A DNA stretch of 64,000 nt from Solibacillus merdavium (GTDB lineage Bacteria; Bacillota; Bacilli; Bacillales_A; Planococcaceae): positions 62,001-126,000 of the forward strand of contig NZ_JACSPW010000012.1 in NCBI RefSeq assembly GCF_014836935.1. The letters run 5' to 3'. A program made the position numbers and the translations under genes. This document shows, piece by piece, positions 28,197-36,697 of the stretch. How positions within the stretch are numbered: the stretch's first letter is position 1; each line of letters starts with the position of its first letter. Under the pieces are notes generated by a model. The model did not search any database. It saw only the letters and a program-made list of their open reading frames with translations, and had not been told where the DNA came from.

Positions 28197-29430
28197 ACTG
28201 AAAGAGTTGAAAAATACGACACTTCATGAAAAGAAAATTCAACAAGCCGTACAAACGAAAATTCAGCAAAGAAAACCGAAACGATTTGTTCATATCTCTT
28301 TAATTACAGCTCTGATAAGTACAGCCATTATATTATTTGTACTTAATCAATTGAATCCTGAACAAAATCGCCAAAATACAAATGCAACAGAATCATCAAC
28401 ACTTTTAAATATATTCCATGAAATCGATGGGGCTGGTGTTGCTTACAGCGAAAACTTCAAGGAGCGTGATATGCAGCATATCCGAACATTACGCTATTAT
28501 AGGGAAGTTTCATTAACTCATTTTCTGAATAGAAGTGGTGTCACTTTTCCGTATTTACCGAAGCCATTTAATTGGGAAAACGGAACGGTCATTGCAGTAA
28601 ATGATGGCTATTTTACAGAACTGCAGTTTCATTTTAAGTCGGATGATCATTTTTTTAATATTTCAATTGCTCCATCAACGATTAACCCTTTAAATGTAGA
28701 AGAACTTGAGGATAACTTAGTCGATGCAGCCGGAAATCCAATGGAGATAGAACGAATAAACGGATCTACAGCGATAGTAAAACAGAAGATAAATAATGGT
28801 TCCGGACTCGTATATAGGCATTACTTTTATAATAAAAAAAATGATGCTATAAATGTGATGGCTGGTTCAGCAAATGAATACTACAGCTATTATAATGGTC
28901 TAATTTATCATATTGGCTATAGTGAGGCAGCACCGGTTGATGAACAGCAGATGGATGGATTTGTGAAGAATTTCATCGTCAATAATGAAATTCATATGTT
29001 AAATTTAGAGGAAGCAACGATTGAGGACAATTGGTTAAATCGCGGCGGAAAGACGATGCTTATTTGTCTGCTTTTTTCAATTGGTAGCTTCAGTATTTTG
29101 CATTTTTTATTGAAAAATGCCTCCAAAAAAACTACGAAAATTACATGCTCCATTGTTTGGGTATTGCTTCATACACCAATATTAACTTGGCTCGTTACAT
29201 TCGGTTCAGCGGTATTATATGGAGATGGCTTTATTGGGGTAGGCATGCTTGCTATAAGTTTCCCATTACTATTAATTATCGGCTTGTGTATTATATTGCC
29301 GAATAACAGAACATTTAGAAGACAATTAATGCTAATTCATATTCTTGTCTATCTATTTACATTTAGCTGTTCCATCTATAATGAGATAGAAAGAACATCT
29401 GCAATAGAACAAATTGAAGAGACATTATAG
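28183..29430 (+). CDS. Probable membrane anti-sigma factor
   Basis: 415 residues. A basic cytoplasmic N-terminus of about 37 residues (MTRYKLKELKNTTLHEKK) would bind the sigma factor; TM1 lies near 38-57; an extracytoplasmic domain of about 230 residues follows; then three to four membrane segments from about 290 to 400. The 14-base overlap with the sigma gene and membrane layout support the call. No zinc anti-sigma HxxxCxxC motif is present, and the extra C-terminal membrane segments are not typical of RsiW-type proteins. The signal sensed is unknown. Confidence 0.65.
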   Translation: MTRYKLKELKNTTLHEKKIQQAVQTKIQQRKPKRFVHISLITALISTAIILFVLNQLNPEQNRQNTNATESSTLLNIFHEIDGAGVAYSENFKERDMQHIRTLRYYREVSLTHFLNRSGVTFPYLPKPFNWENGTVIAVNDGYFTELQFHFKSDDHFFNISIAPSTINPLNVEELEDNLVDAAGNPMEIERINGSTAIVKQKINNGSGLVYRHYFYNKKNDAINVMAGSANEYYSYYNGLIYHIGYSEAAPVDEQQMDGFVKNFIVNNEIHMLNLEEATIEDNWLNRGGKTMLICLLFSIGSFSILHFLLKNASKKTTKITCSIVWVLLHTPILTWLVTFGSAVLYGDGFIGVGMLAISFPLLLIIGLCIILPNNRTFRRQLMLIHILVYLFTFSCSIYNEIERTSAIEQIEETL

Positions 29431-29432
29431 TC

Positions 29433-29470
29433 AAAAAGCTGCGTAGAGAAAATCTATGCAGCTTTTTTTA
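29433..29470. terminator. Bidirectional terminator
   Basis: AAAAAGCTGCGTAGA / TCTATGCAGCTTTTT stem (one G-T pair) with a 5-base loop, between convergent genes. Confidence 0.88.
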
Positions 29471-29815
29471 TTATGCTTGTATAAATGCTAAAACCGGTTT
29501 GCCAATCAACATAAAAATGACATAGATTGAAAGCGCACTAAGAACAGCTTGGCCAGGTTTCCAGTAACTCGAAAAATAAAACACGAGCGCGGTAAACAAA
29601 ACCATCCCTATAGCTCCAAAAATAGCATTTTGCTGAACAATATGAAATGTCTCAGTTGTCATACTTTTCATTTGTAGCCTCATATTAAATAATGTCAAAA
29701 TCGGCAAAAGTGTTATGACTCCAGATAAAAAATGCAAATTTGAACGACTTAGCCATGATGCCAGCAGCATCACAGTACCGCCTATAATAAATTGAATAAT
29801 ATAAAACACGTCCAC
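29471..29815 (-). CDS. Small hypothetical membrane protein
   Basis: 114 residues with four hydrophobic segments (about 5-20, 27-45, 62-82, 90-110). The layout and the LSGVITLLPILTLFN segment recall small GlpM/DUF3147-type membrane proteins, but I am not certain of the family. Start GTG, with CGGGGTAA close upstream; a second GTG two codons later is equally possible. Single gene. Confidence 0.6.
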   Translation of the reverse strand: MDVFYIIQFIIGGTVMLLASWLSRSNLHFLSGVITLLPILTLFNMRLQMKSMTTETFHIVQQNAIFGAIGMVLFTALVFYFSSYWKPGQAVLSALSIYVIFMLIGKPVLAFIQA

Positions 29816-30026
29816 TTACCCCGATTCCATTAAAATATCATTAATATAAATCATTGTCCTTAAACTATCAATATCAATTTTTGAAAATAGAATCAATTAG
29901 GAAAAGTGAGATTTAATAAGTGTGAATGCAGAATTTTAATTACGAATTTTTCTTTACGAATCGTTAATTATTCTCTATTTTTATAAAATACCTTGTATTG
30001 GCATAGCAATGTAGTGTACCCTATTT

Positions 30027-30045
30027 GAAAATGATTATCATTTGC
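30027..30045 (+). promoter_or_regulatory. Fur box before the AraC regulator gene
   Basis: GAAAATGATTATCATTTGC is close to the Fur consensus GATAATGATTATCATTATC, and centred on ATGATTATCAT. It lies 30 bases before the chosen start, where a bound repressor would block transcription. This fits iron-repressed siderophore uptake. Confidence 0.75.
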
Positions 30046-30074
30046 ATATGAAAGTTTATAAAAAGAAGGATGCG

Positions 30075-30881
30075 ATGACAATTCAAACGAACGAATTAAT
30101 TAAATACTTCGCCAATACTACTATACAATATGTAGATTTATTTGTTACAAGCTTAGGTGCGAATGAACATGATCATAATCGAAATACCGCACCACGTTTA
30201 AATGGACTGGTAGTTACGCTCTCAGGGAGTGCTGATTTTTCATTGAATGGAGAAGTGTACGCGCTACATAAAGGCGTTATATTACACGCCGGACCAACAA
30301 TGGAAATTGATATTTTGGTTACAAGTCAGGAACCGTGGCGTTATACCGTCATTCATTATGAAGCGATGAACGGAACAAATTCAATACATAAAGGCCATTT
30401 TGAAATAGATACAGGTCAACATAATAAAATGGATTATTTAGTCCAACAATTGATTCATTACGAAAAAATTCCGGGTGATATAAATAAGCTGAAATGCAAA
30501 TCGTTATTTTTGCAGCTGTTAGAATTGATCGTCGTTTGCGCTAAAATGCAAACGTCCAACAATGTAGTCGATCAGGCGATTACCTTTATGACTGAACATT
30601 ATACCTCACAGATTTCCATTGCAGAAATCGCAGAAGAAGTGGGGTGTGATCGTCGAAGATTAGCCTATTTATTCGATAAGCAAACCGGTATGTCGCCGAT
30701 TCAGTTTTTAACAGAATTCCGTTTAAAGCATGCTAAAGAGTTATTACGAACAACATCCATACCGATAAAGGACATTGCTGAATTAGTAGGTTATCAAGAT
30801 GCATTTTATTTTTGTCGAGTATTTAAAAAGCAATATGATCAAACACCGACCAATTACCGCAAACAATTTTTTAGTGATTAA
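30075..30881 (+). CDS. AraC-family regulator of siderophore uptake (Btr-like, no binding-protein domain)
   Basis: Transcription activator, 269 residues. An N-terminal cupin-like sensor (about 15-110) is followed by a C-terminal AraC double HTH: QISIAEIAEEVGCDRRRLAYLF and IPIKDIAELVGYQDAFYFCRVFKKQYDQTP. B. subtilis Btr activates feuABC-ybbA when bound by bacillibactin and has a fused binding-protein domain; here that domain is absent, so the ligand site would be the cupin part. The start ATG 30075 has AAGAAGGA upstream; an upstream ATG at 30048 lies next to the Fur box with no ribosome site. Confidence 0.85.
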   Translation: MTIQTNELIKYFANTTIQYVDLFVTSLGANEHDHNRNTAPRLNGLVVTLSGSADFSLNGEVYALHKGVILHAGPTMEIDILVTSQEPWRYTVIHYEAMNGTNSIHKGHFEIDTGQHNKMDYLVQQLIHYEKIPGDINKLKCKSLFLQLLELIVVCAKMQTSNNVVDQAITFMTEHYTSQISIAEIAEEVGCDRRRLAYLFDKQTGMSPIQFLTEFRLKHAKELLRTTSIPIKDIAELVGYQDAFYFCRVFKKQYDQTPTNYRKQFFSD

Positions 30882-30959
30882 GCAAAAGTCCATTTCTATT
30901 GTAAAAAACTCCATTTACGTACATACAGACGTTTGATAACATCAGACTTGTAAATAATC

Positions 30960-30981
30960 GATAATGATAATCGTTATCATT
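30960..30981 (+). promoter_or_regulatory. Fur box before the siderophore-binding lipoprotein gene
   Basis: GATAATGATAATCGTTATCATT is a near-perfect palindromic Fur site, about 20 bases before the start codon. A possible promoter TTGATA (30933-30938) / TAATCG with 16-base spacing lies just upstream. Confidence 0.88.
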
Positions 30982-31001
30982 GATACGAGGAGGAAATGAT
31001 T

Positions 31002-32000
31002 ATGAAAAAATATTGGCCGTTAATAAGTGCTGCAGCAATTACATTAATGCTAGTTGCGTGTAATGCAGACGAAGAGGTGGAATCTTCATCCGCAGCTAAA
31101 TCGGAAGCAACTACAGAACAAGTGTCTAAAGATGAAAAACCTGTTACTGATGAGGCAAATGTACAAAAAGTATCGTATTTAGGAAACGACTACGAAGTGC
31201 CTGCAAAAATTGATTCAATTATTGCAGCAAGTTTAGAGGCAATGGAAGATGCAGCAGTACTTGGTGTTAAACCAGCCGGCGTCATTTCTAATGATGGTAC
31301 GACAATTCCTAAATACTTGGAAGCCGATTTGGTAGGATCGACTGTTGTTGGTTCCAAAAAAGAGCCGAATACTGAGGCGATGCTTTCATTAAGTCCAGAT
31401 GTAATTTTAGGGACAAGTAAATGGGATGAAGCGCAAATGACAAATTATAATAAAATCGCGACAACATTCCCGTATTCTCATATTTCTACAGATTGGAAAG
31501 AAAATTTACTATTGTTTGGGCAATTAGCGGGGAAAGAAGCCGATGCGCAAAAAGCATTGGAGGACTATGATGCAACATTAGCGAATACGCAAGAAAAGAT
31601 TGCTAGTAGCGATTTAAAGGACAAAAAGGTAATAATAATTCGCGTACGTGGTGGCTTGGCGGTTTACCCGGCTGGTGTCTATTTAAATCCTTCAATCTAT
31701 GAGGATTTTGGTTTTACAGTACCAGAAGAATTAAATGCGATTGAAGCACAAACGGTTATTACATATGAAACGCTGGCTGAGTGGAACCCGGACATAATTT
31801 TCCTACAATTTGCGGATGATGAAAACAAAGAAACACCTGAATTGTTACAGGAGATTTTAGACAACCCAATCTTCAACAGTACAACTGCTGCTAAAACGAA
31901 TAATGTCCATGTCAATTTAATTGATGCTATGGCGCAGGGTGGCACAGCTTGGTCAAAAATTAATTTCTTAAAAGCCTTTAATGACACTGTCTTAAAATAA
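31002..32000 (+). CDS. Iron-siderophore binding lipoprotein (FeuA-like)
   Basis: Type III periplasmic-binding-fold lipoprotein, 332 residues. Signal peptide with lipobox LVAC (Cys20), a Ser/Glu/Lys linker, and two lobes joined by a long helix: IAASLEAMEDAAVLGVKPAG, TEAMLSLSPDVILGTSKWD, and in the second lobe VIIIRVRGGLAVYPAGVYLNPSIYEDFGF and WNPDIIFLQFAD. Gene order points to a FeuA-type catecholate siderophore receptor. GAGGAGG is 8 bases before the ATG at 31002; the ATG at 30996 is too close. Confidence 0.87.
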   Translation: MKKYWPLISAAAITLMLVACNADEEVESSSAAKSEATTEQVSKDEKPVTDEANVQKVSYLGNDYEVPAKIDSIIAASLEAMEDAAVLGVKPAGVISNDGTTIPKYLEADLVGSTVVGSKKEPNTEAMLSLSPDVILGTSKWDEAQMTNYNKIATTFPYSHISTDWKENLLLFGQLAGKEADAQKALEDYDATLANTQEKIASSDLKDKKVIIIRVRGGLAVYPAGVYLNPSIYEDFGFTVPEELNAIEAQTVITYETLAEWNPDIIFLQFADDENKETPELLQEILDNPIFNSTTAAKTNNVHVNLIDAMAQGGTAWSKINFLKAFNDTVLK

Positions 32001-32045
32001 TCTTTATTTTTTGATGGTCTCAAAAAACAACGTATCATTGAATAG

Positions 32046-32085
32046 TTGCTGTCCTGAATGATTTTACGGACAGCTTCTTTCTTTT
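32046..32085 (+). terminator. Partial terminator between binding-protein and permease genes
   Basis: GCTGTCC (32048-32054) with GGACAGC (32068-32074), followed by TTCTTTCTTTT. The interrupted T-run suggests partial termination, which would leave more binding-protein mRNA than permease mRNA, as is common in binding-protein transport operons. Confidence 0.6.
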
Positions 32086-32110
32086 ATTCGTTAAAAGGAG
32101 GGCTTTAAAT

Positions 32111-33121
32111 TTGAAACATACTTATAGGAAATTAGTTTTATTCTCAATTTTCATACCTATTTTACTTTTGTTTGTTACCACTATATCGATTTCATTGGGT
32201 ACTAAACCGATTCCAATTGAAACAATTATTGAAGCAATTTTACATTATGATAAAGAAAATATAGATCACCAAATAATTTGGTCAGGCCGCATTCCACGAG
32301 CACTTGCTGTATTATTTGTCGGAGCATTTTTGGCAGCAGCAGGTGCGCTTATGCAGGGGGTTACTCGCAATTTTCTTGCTTCTCCTTCTATTATGGGGGT
32401 AACAGATGGTTCTGCTTTTTTCATAACGATGGCATTCGTATTTTTACCAGGACTTTCAAGCTTTAATTTAGTATTGCTTTCAATGCTTGGTTCCTTGTTT
32501 GGTGGCGCTCTCGTTTTTGGTTTTGCCTCTATGATTAAAAATGGGTTATCGCCGGTACGGTTAGCTATTATCGGCACGGTTATTGGCACGTTTATTAGTA
32601 GTATTGGAACGGCAATCGCCATGTATCATCAAGTCTCGCAAACGGTCACAATGTGGTATAACTCAAAAATACATATGGTTGAAATGGATTTAGTTTTGTT
32701 ATGTGTACCAATTGGATTATTTGGACTTATATTAGCGATATCATTAGCTCGTGCTGTTACAATTACAGCACTTGGGGAAGATGTGGCAGTGAGCTTAGGA
32801 CAAAATACGCGTAGTGTAAAAGTATTAAGTATGCTAGCTGTTGCCATTTTAACTGGTACCGCAGTAGCTCTTGTCGGGAAAATTGCATTTGTTGGGTTAG
32901 TCGTCCCACATATTGTACGGATGTTAATGGGGGTAGATTATCGAATCATCATTCCATGTTCTGCGATGATGGGTGCATTCTTCTTAGCAGCATGTGATTT
33001 ACTAAGCCGTTACATAAATTTTCCTTATGAAACACCGATTGGAGTTATTACTGCAATCATTGGCGTTCCATTCTTTTTATATTTGATTCGTCAAAAAGGC
33101 GGTGAAAAATATGCAGCTTAA
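32111..33121 (+). CDS. FecCD-type siderophore permease (FeuB-like)
   Basis: Membrane subunit, 336 residues, about nine or ten TM segments. Family motifs: SGRIPRALAVLFVGAFLAAAGALMQG, RNFLASPSIMGVTDG and, near the C-terminus, GKIAFVGLVVPHIVRMLMG with the ATPase-contacting helix. The start is TTG at 32111 with AAAGGAGGG 8 bases upstream. It overlaps the next permease gene by 11 bases and pairs with it as a heterodimer. Confidence 0.9.
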   Translation: MKHTYRKLVLFSIFIPILLLFVTTISISLGTKPIPIETIIEAILHYDKENIDHQIIWSGRIPRALAVLFVGAFLAAAGALMQGVTRNFLASPSIMGVTDGSAFFITMAFVFLPGLSSFNLVLLSMLGSLFGGALVFGFASMIKNGLSPVRLAIIGTVIGTFISSIGTAIAMYHQVSQTVTMWYNSKIHMVEMDLVLLCVPIGLFGLILAISLARAVTITALGEDVAVSLGQNTRSVKVLSMLAVAILTGTAVALVGKIAFVGLVVPHIVRMLMGVDYRIIIPCSAMMGAFFLAACDLLSRYINFPYETPIGVITAIIGVPFFLYLIRQKGGEKYAA

Positions 33122-34139
33122 AAAATCAAAATGGTTACTTATGATAGGTGCATTTACGTTCCTCCTTTTTGGGGCTATGTATATTCATTTAATGAGCGGG
33201 GCTTTTGCAATGACAACACCCGAAGTTTTGAAAACGTTGCTGCGTATAGAGTCGACAGAGCAATTTGATTTAGTTATATTTGACTTCCGATTGCCTAGAA
33301 TTATAACGGCAGCTCTCGTTGGAATGGGGCTTGCAATGGCTGGCGTCGTACTACAGGGTATTACGAAAAATGCACTTGCTGATCCTGGAATTATTGGTAT
33401 CAATGCAGGGGCGGGCTGTGCAATTGTTATTTTTATGTTCTTTTTCCAGGTGGAGCTAATAAACGTTGAAATAAATAGTATTCTAAAAATATTGATTGTA
33501 CCGTTATTTGGTTTTGTAGGAGGGGCCATTGCAGCTGCTATCATACTAGCCATTTCGTATAAGCAAGGTCGTATGGATATGCAAAAGCTAATACTGACAG
33601 GTATTGCGATAAATACGGGTTTTAGTGCAATCACGCTTTTATGGTCATTAAAAATGGATGAAGGGGATTATCAGGCGGCTGCCATATGGATGAATGGCTC
33701 GATCTATAATTCCAACTGGTATTTTGTATGTGCGATGCTGCCATGGCTATTAATATTAGGGATCTATATTTATAGAAAGTCCTATTTACTCGATTATTTT
33801 CAACTGGAAGAAGAAACGATTACAAGTTTGGGCATTTCTCTTGAAAAGGAAAAAATCAAATTATTGCTAGCGAGTGTTGGTCTTGTCAGTGCCTGTGTAT
33901 CCGTTTCCGGGAGTATTGGTTTTATTGGATTAATGGCACCACATATCGCTCGTCAGCTCGTTGGAATTCATCACAGATATATGATGCCGGTAAGTCTTTT
34001 TATAGGCGCTATTTTACTCGTGTTTTCAGATTATATTGCGAAAACAGTATTTTCACCTGTAGAGCTTTCAGTTGGAATTGTTGTGTCCCTTGTAGGCATT
34101 CCGTATTTTTTGTATTTACTAGTAAAATCGAAAGGATGA
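33111..34139 (+). CDS. FecCD-type siderophore permease (FeuC-like)
   Basis: Second permease, 342 residues, with DFRLPRIITAALVGMGLAMAGVVLQG, KNALADPGIIGINAGAG and SIGFIGLMAPHIARQLVG. The ATG at 33111 lies inside the end of the preceding gene with GGTGA 5 bases before it; the frame also opens at GTG 33102. The ATPase gene follows after 6 bases. Confidence 0.9.
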   Translation: MQLKKSKWLLMIGAFTFLLFGAMYIHLMSGAFAMTTPEVLKTLLRIESTEQFDLVIFDFRLPRIITAALVGMGLAMAGVVLQGITKNALADPGIIGINAGAGCAIVIFMFFFQVELINVEINSILKILIVPLFGFVGGAIAAAIILAISYKQGRMDMQKLILTGIAINTGFSAITLLWSLKMDEGDYQAAAIWMNGSIYNSNWYFVCAMLPWLLILGIYIYRKSYLLDYFQLEEETITSLGISLEKEKIKLLLASVGLVSACVSVSGSIGFIGLMAPHIARQLVGIHHRYMMPVSLFIGAILLVFSDYIAKTVFSPVELSVGIVVSLVGIPYFLYLLVKSKG

Positions 34140-34145
34140 GGCGTT

Positions 34146-34931
34146 ATGTATGCATTTCAAGTCGAGCGTTTAACAACAGGTTATGAAAATACGCGAATTA
34201 TTGAGAGTTTAAATGTGTCGATTCAAACAGGGAAGATTACGACAATTATCGGACCGAATGGCTGCGGAAAATCTACCTTATTGAAAACAATTGGCCGGAT
34301 TTTAAAACAAGAATGCGGTGAGATTTTCCTTCAGGAGGAAAATATGAATACGATGTCGACAAAGGAAATAGCTAAAAAACTTGCATTATTAGCGCAATCA
34401 CCCGCTGCTCCTGGGCAGTTAAAAGTGCATGAACTGATCGCTTACGGCCGCTATCCCCATCGGAAAAATGTAGGGCGTCTTACGAAAGAAGACATTGAAA
34501 AAATTAATTGGGCTATGGAAGTAACACATACAGAGGAATTTCGTGATAGAGAACTCGCGGCATTATCAGGTGGGCAGCGGCAGCGTGTATGGCTGGCAAT
34601 GGCATTGGCACAAGAGACAGATATATTACTGCTGGACGAGCCGACAACGTATTTGGATATGGCGCATCAACTTGAAGTATTGGAAATTGTGCAGCAGCTC
34701 AATAAAAATTTTGGCTGTACAATCGTTATGGTGCTACATGATTTAAACCATGCGGCGAGGTTTTCGGATGAACTCATTATAATGAAAAAGGGCGCGGTGC
34801 TTCATACCGGCACACCGGAGCAAATGATGACTGCAGAAATTTTAAAAGAAGTGTTTCAAATAGAAGCTAAAATTATACTCGATACGGAGCATCAAGTACC
34901 AGTTTGCTTTTCTTATAATTTAATGAAATAG
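34146..34931 (+). CDS. Siderophore ABC transporter ATPase (FepC/FhuC type)
   Basis: 261-residue nucleotide-binding subunit: Walker A GPNGCGKST (38-46), Q-loop LLAQSP, signature LSGGQRQRVWLAMALAQ, Walker B ILLLDEPTTYLD and the switch His in MVLHDLNHA. The B. subtilis feu operon lacks its own ATPase and uses YusV; here one is encoded in place. GAGG precedes the ATG. The stop is followed directly by the esterase gene. Confidence 0.92.
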   Translation: MYAFQVERLTTGYENTRIIESLNVSIQTGKITTIIGPNGCGKSTLLKTIGRILKQECGEIFLQEENMNTMSTKEIAKKLALLAQSPAAPGQLKVHELIAYGRYPHRKNVGRLTKEDIEKINWAMEVTHTEEFRDRELAALSGGQRQRVWLAMALAQETDILLLDEPTTYLDMAHQLEVLEIVQQLNKNFGCTIVMVLHDLNHAARFSDELIIMKKGAVLHTGTPEQMMTAEILKEVFQIEAKIILDTEHQVPVCFSYNLMK

Positions 34932-34940
34932 GTGAAGAGA

Positions 34941-35675
34941 ATGCGATCAAATTATAATAACTATCCCTATATTGTGGATATTTATGTACCAGATGAGGCA
35001 CCGCCAGCAGATGGCTTTTCTGTCATTATTGTTTTGGATGGTACACGCTATAGTAAATTATTCTATGAAACCTTAACAAACCAACTTCGAAATCGCATAA
35101 AGACTGAAATAGAGCCTGCAATTATTGTAGGGATTGGTCATCAGGAAGAAGATATTCCAAAACAACGATTTTATGATTATACGGCACTTGCAGCAGAATA
35201 TCATTTTCCGGTTCGTCGAGGCAGAGCAATGAAAGAAGTTCCTGCCGGTGGTGCCGAGTTTTTCATGGATTATCTTCTACATCAAATAATGCCGATGCTT
35301 TATGAAAAATATGCGATAGACAAAAAGAAAGTTTCCATTTACGGTCATTCACTAGGAGGATTGTTTGTACTGTGGAGCTACTTAGCTTATCCTAATGTAT
35401 TTTATAAATACACTGCAATAAGTCCATCGATTTGGTGGAATAACCACGAGCTTTTAACCATGTTGCAGCACGTTAAGAATTGTTATAGTACCCCTTTATA
35501 TATAACCGTTGGGGGCAATGAAGGCGATATGGTAGTCGATGCAGAAAATTTTTTTGAGAAAGCAAACCTAAAAGGTATTAAAAGTGAATTATATATAGCT
35601 GAAGGTGAAAATCATGCATCAGTCATTCCAACTACACTAAGCCGTGTCTTACGCTTTCTAAAATCAACTAAATGA
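34941..35675 (+). CDS. Siderophore esterase (YbbA/BesA/Fes-like alpha/beta hydrolase)
   Basis: Likely hydrolyses the imported ferric siderophore (a trilactone such as bacillibactin or enterobactin) to release iron. 244 residues of the esterase D family: VIIVLDGTRY, the nucleophile elbow SIYGHSLGG (Ser near 137), SPSIWWNN, and the catalytic His in EGENHASV. The last gene of the transporter operon, as ybbA is in B. subtilis. ATG 34941 is used, 5 bases after AGGTGA; the GTG at 34932 overlaps that site. Confidence 0.83.
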   Translation: MRSNYNNYPYIVDIYVPDEAPPADGFSVIIVLDGTRYSKLFYETLTNQLRNRIKTEIEPAIIVGIGHQEEDIPKQRFYDYTALAAEYHFPVRRGRAMKEVPAGGAEFFMDYLLHQIMPMLYEKYAIDKKKVSIYGHSLGGLFVLWSYLAYPNVFYKYTAISPSIWWNNHELLTMLQHVKNCYSTPLYITVGGNEGDMVVDAENFFEKANLKGIKSELYIAEGENHASVIPTTLSRVLRFLKSTK

Positions 35676-35678
35676 ATT

Positions 35679-35709
35679 AAAGGCCTTTTATAAGAGGGCT
35701 TTTTTTTTG
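35679..35709 (+). terminator. Terminator of the siderophore operon
   Basis: AAAGGCC with GGGCTTT (one mismatch) across a 10-base loop, followed by nine T. Confidence 0.75.
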
Positions 35710-35845
35710 CTTTTAATAAGAATAACGTTTTAGTTGTTTGAGCTAGTTAGGCAAAATGTTTTTATGTAGATTTTTAAGGGAATAGATAGTTACCAATGTT
35801 CCTAACTTGGTTTAGAAACTTTTATATCAGTAGGAGGAATAAATG

Positions 35846-36298
35846 ATGGAAAATAATGAATTTGATACTAATAAAAAATCATACAACCGATTACCGGATG
35901 AACGTGACGACAGAAAAGTGAAGAAGTTTGATGAGACGAAACATGTAAATGTGCAAAACGAATCGATAAAAGATGACCTATTATTAAAGACGAATAAAGA
36001 ATCTTTTAATCGCTTACCAGATGAACGCGATGATGAAGAGATGGAAAGTTACGATGAACGAAGTCATGTTGAAGGAAATGAGCAAAAAAAAAAAGTAGAA
36101 ACCGTTAAAGAATCGTATAACCGCTTACCGGATGAACGGAATGATGAAGTAATGAAAAATTACAATGAACGAAGCCATGTAGAAGAAGTTCAGCAGGATA
36201 AAGAATTGATAACTGAGAAAGAATCGTATAATCGCCTGCCGGATGAGCCCATTCAGGAAACATCCGTCCATGAACAATATAAAAGCGGTAAGCAATAG
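35846..36298 (+). CDS. Charged repeat protein with four YNRLPDER motifs
   Basis: 150 residues, very hydrophilic, no signal or membrane segment. Four imperfect repeats of about 36-38 residues each begin K(E)S(Y/F)NRLPDE: SYNRLPDERDD (near 12), SFNRLPDERDDEEM, SYNRLPDERNDEVM and a truncated SYNRLPDEP. Repeats 2 and 3 continue with Y(D/N)ERSHVE. I do not recognise the family; disorder is likely, and a binding or spore-type structural role is only a guess. AGGAGG lies 8 bases before this ATG; the ATG one codon earlier (35843) is also possible. Confidence 0.75.
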   Translation: MENNEFDTNKKSYNRLPDERDDRKVKKFDETKHVNVQNESIKDDLLLKTNKESFNRLPDERDDEEMESYDERSHVEGNEQKKKVETVKESYNRLPDERNDEVMKNYNERSHVEEVQQDKELITEKESYNRLPDEPIQETSVHEQYKSGKQ

Positions 36299-36302
36299 AT
36301 AT

Positions 36303-36355
36303 AATATTTAAAGGCATCGGATGAAATAATCTCGATGCCTTTAAATATTGTTATT
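36303..36355. terminator. Strong bidirectional terminator
   Basis: A perfect 17-bp stem, AATATTTAAAGGCATCG (36303-36319) with CGATGCCTTTAAATATT (36333-36349). It sits between convergent genes. Confidence 0.88.
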
Positions 36356-36608
36356 TATTTTTCATATGATACCAACTATATATCATAGCAAGGAAGCTAC
36401 CACCAAATAAAATCCCGCCAATGACTAAAGAAGCGTTAGCATAGCTCGTCTTCATGAACAAATATTCCCCAGTATCCATAATGCCTCCATTTGATTGAAG
36501 CCAAACAGACCCGAAAGCATTTGCAAGATGACCATTAAATATAATGAGCACTATACCAATCATCGCAAAAATCACGCTTAACTTAAGTAAATCATTATTT
36601 TTGTTCAT
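36351..36608 (-). CDS. Small hypothetical membrane protein
   Basis: 85 residues with two membrane helices (about 8-25 and 57-78) and an extracellular-type loop with NGGIMDTGEYL between them. I do not recognise the family. Start ATG at 36606-36608 with GAGGTG about 7 bases upstream on the minus strand. Single gene between a shared terminator and an unmarked spacer. Confidence 0.65.
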   Translation of the reverse strand: MNKNNDLLKLSVIFAMIGIVLIIFNGHLANAFGSVWLQSNGGIMDTGEYLFMKTSYANASLVIGGILFGGSFLAMIYSWYHMKNK

Positions 36609-36697
36609 TTTATGACACCTCGATTCTATTGTAATAGGGTACCATAATTAAAAAGAGAAGTAATATGTTGCTGCAAAATTGAGAAGAATGAACGGTA

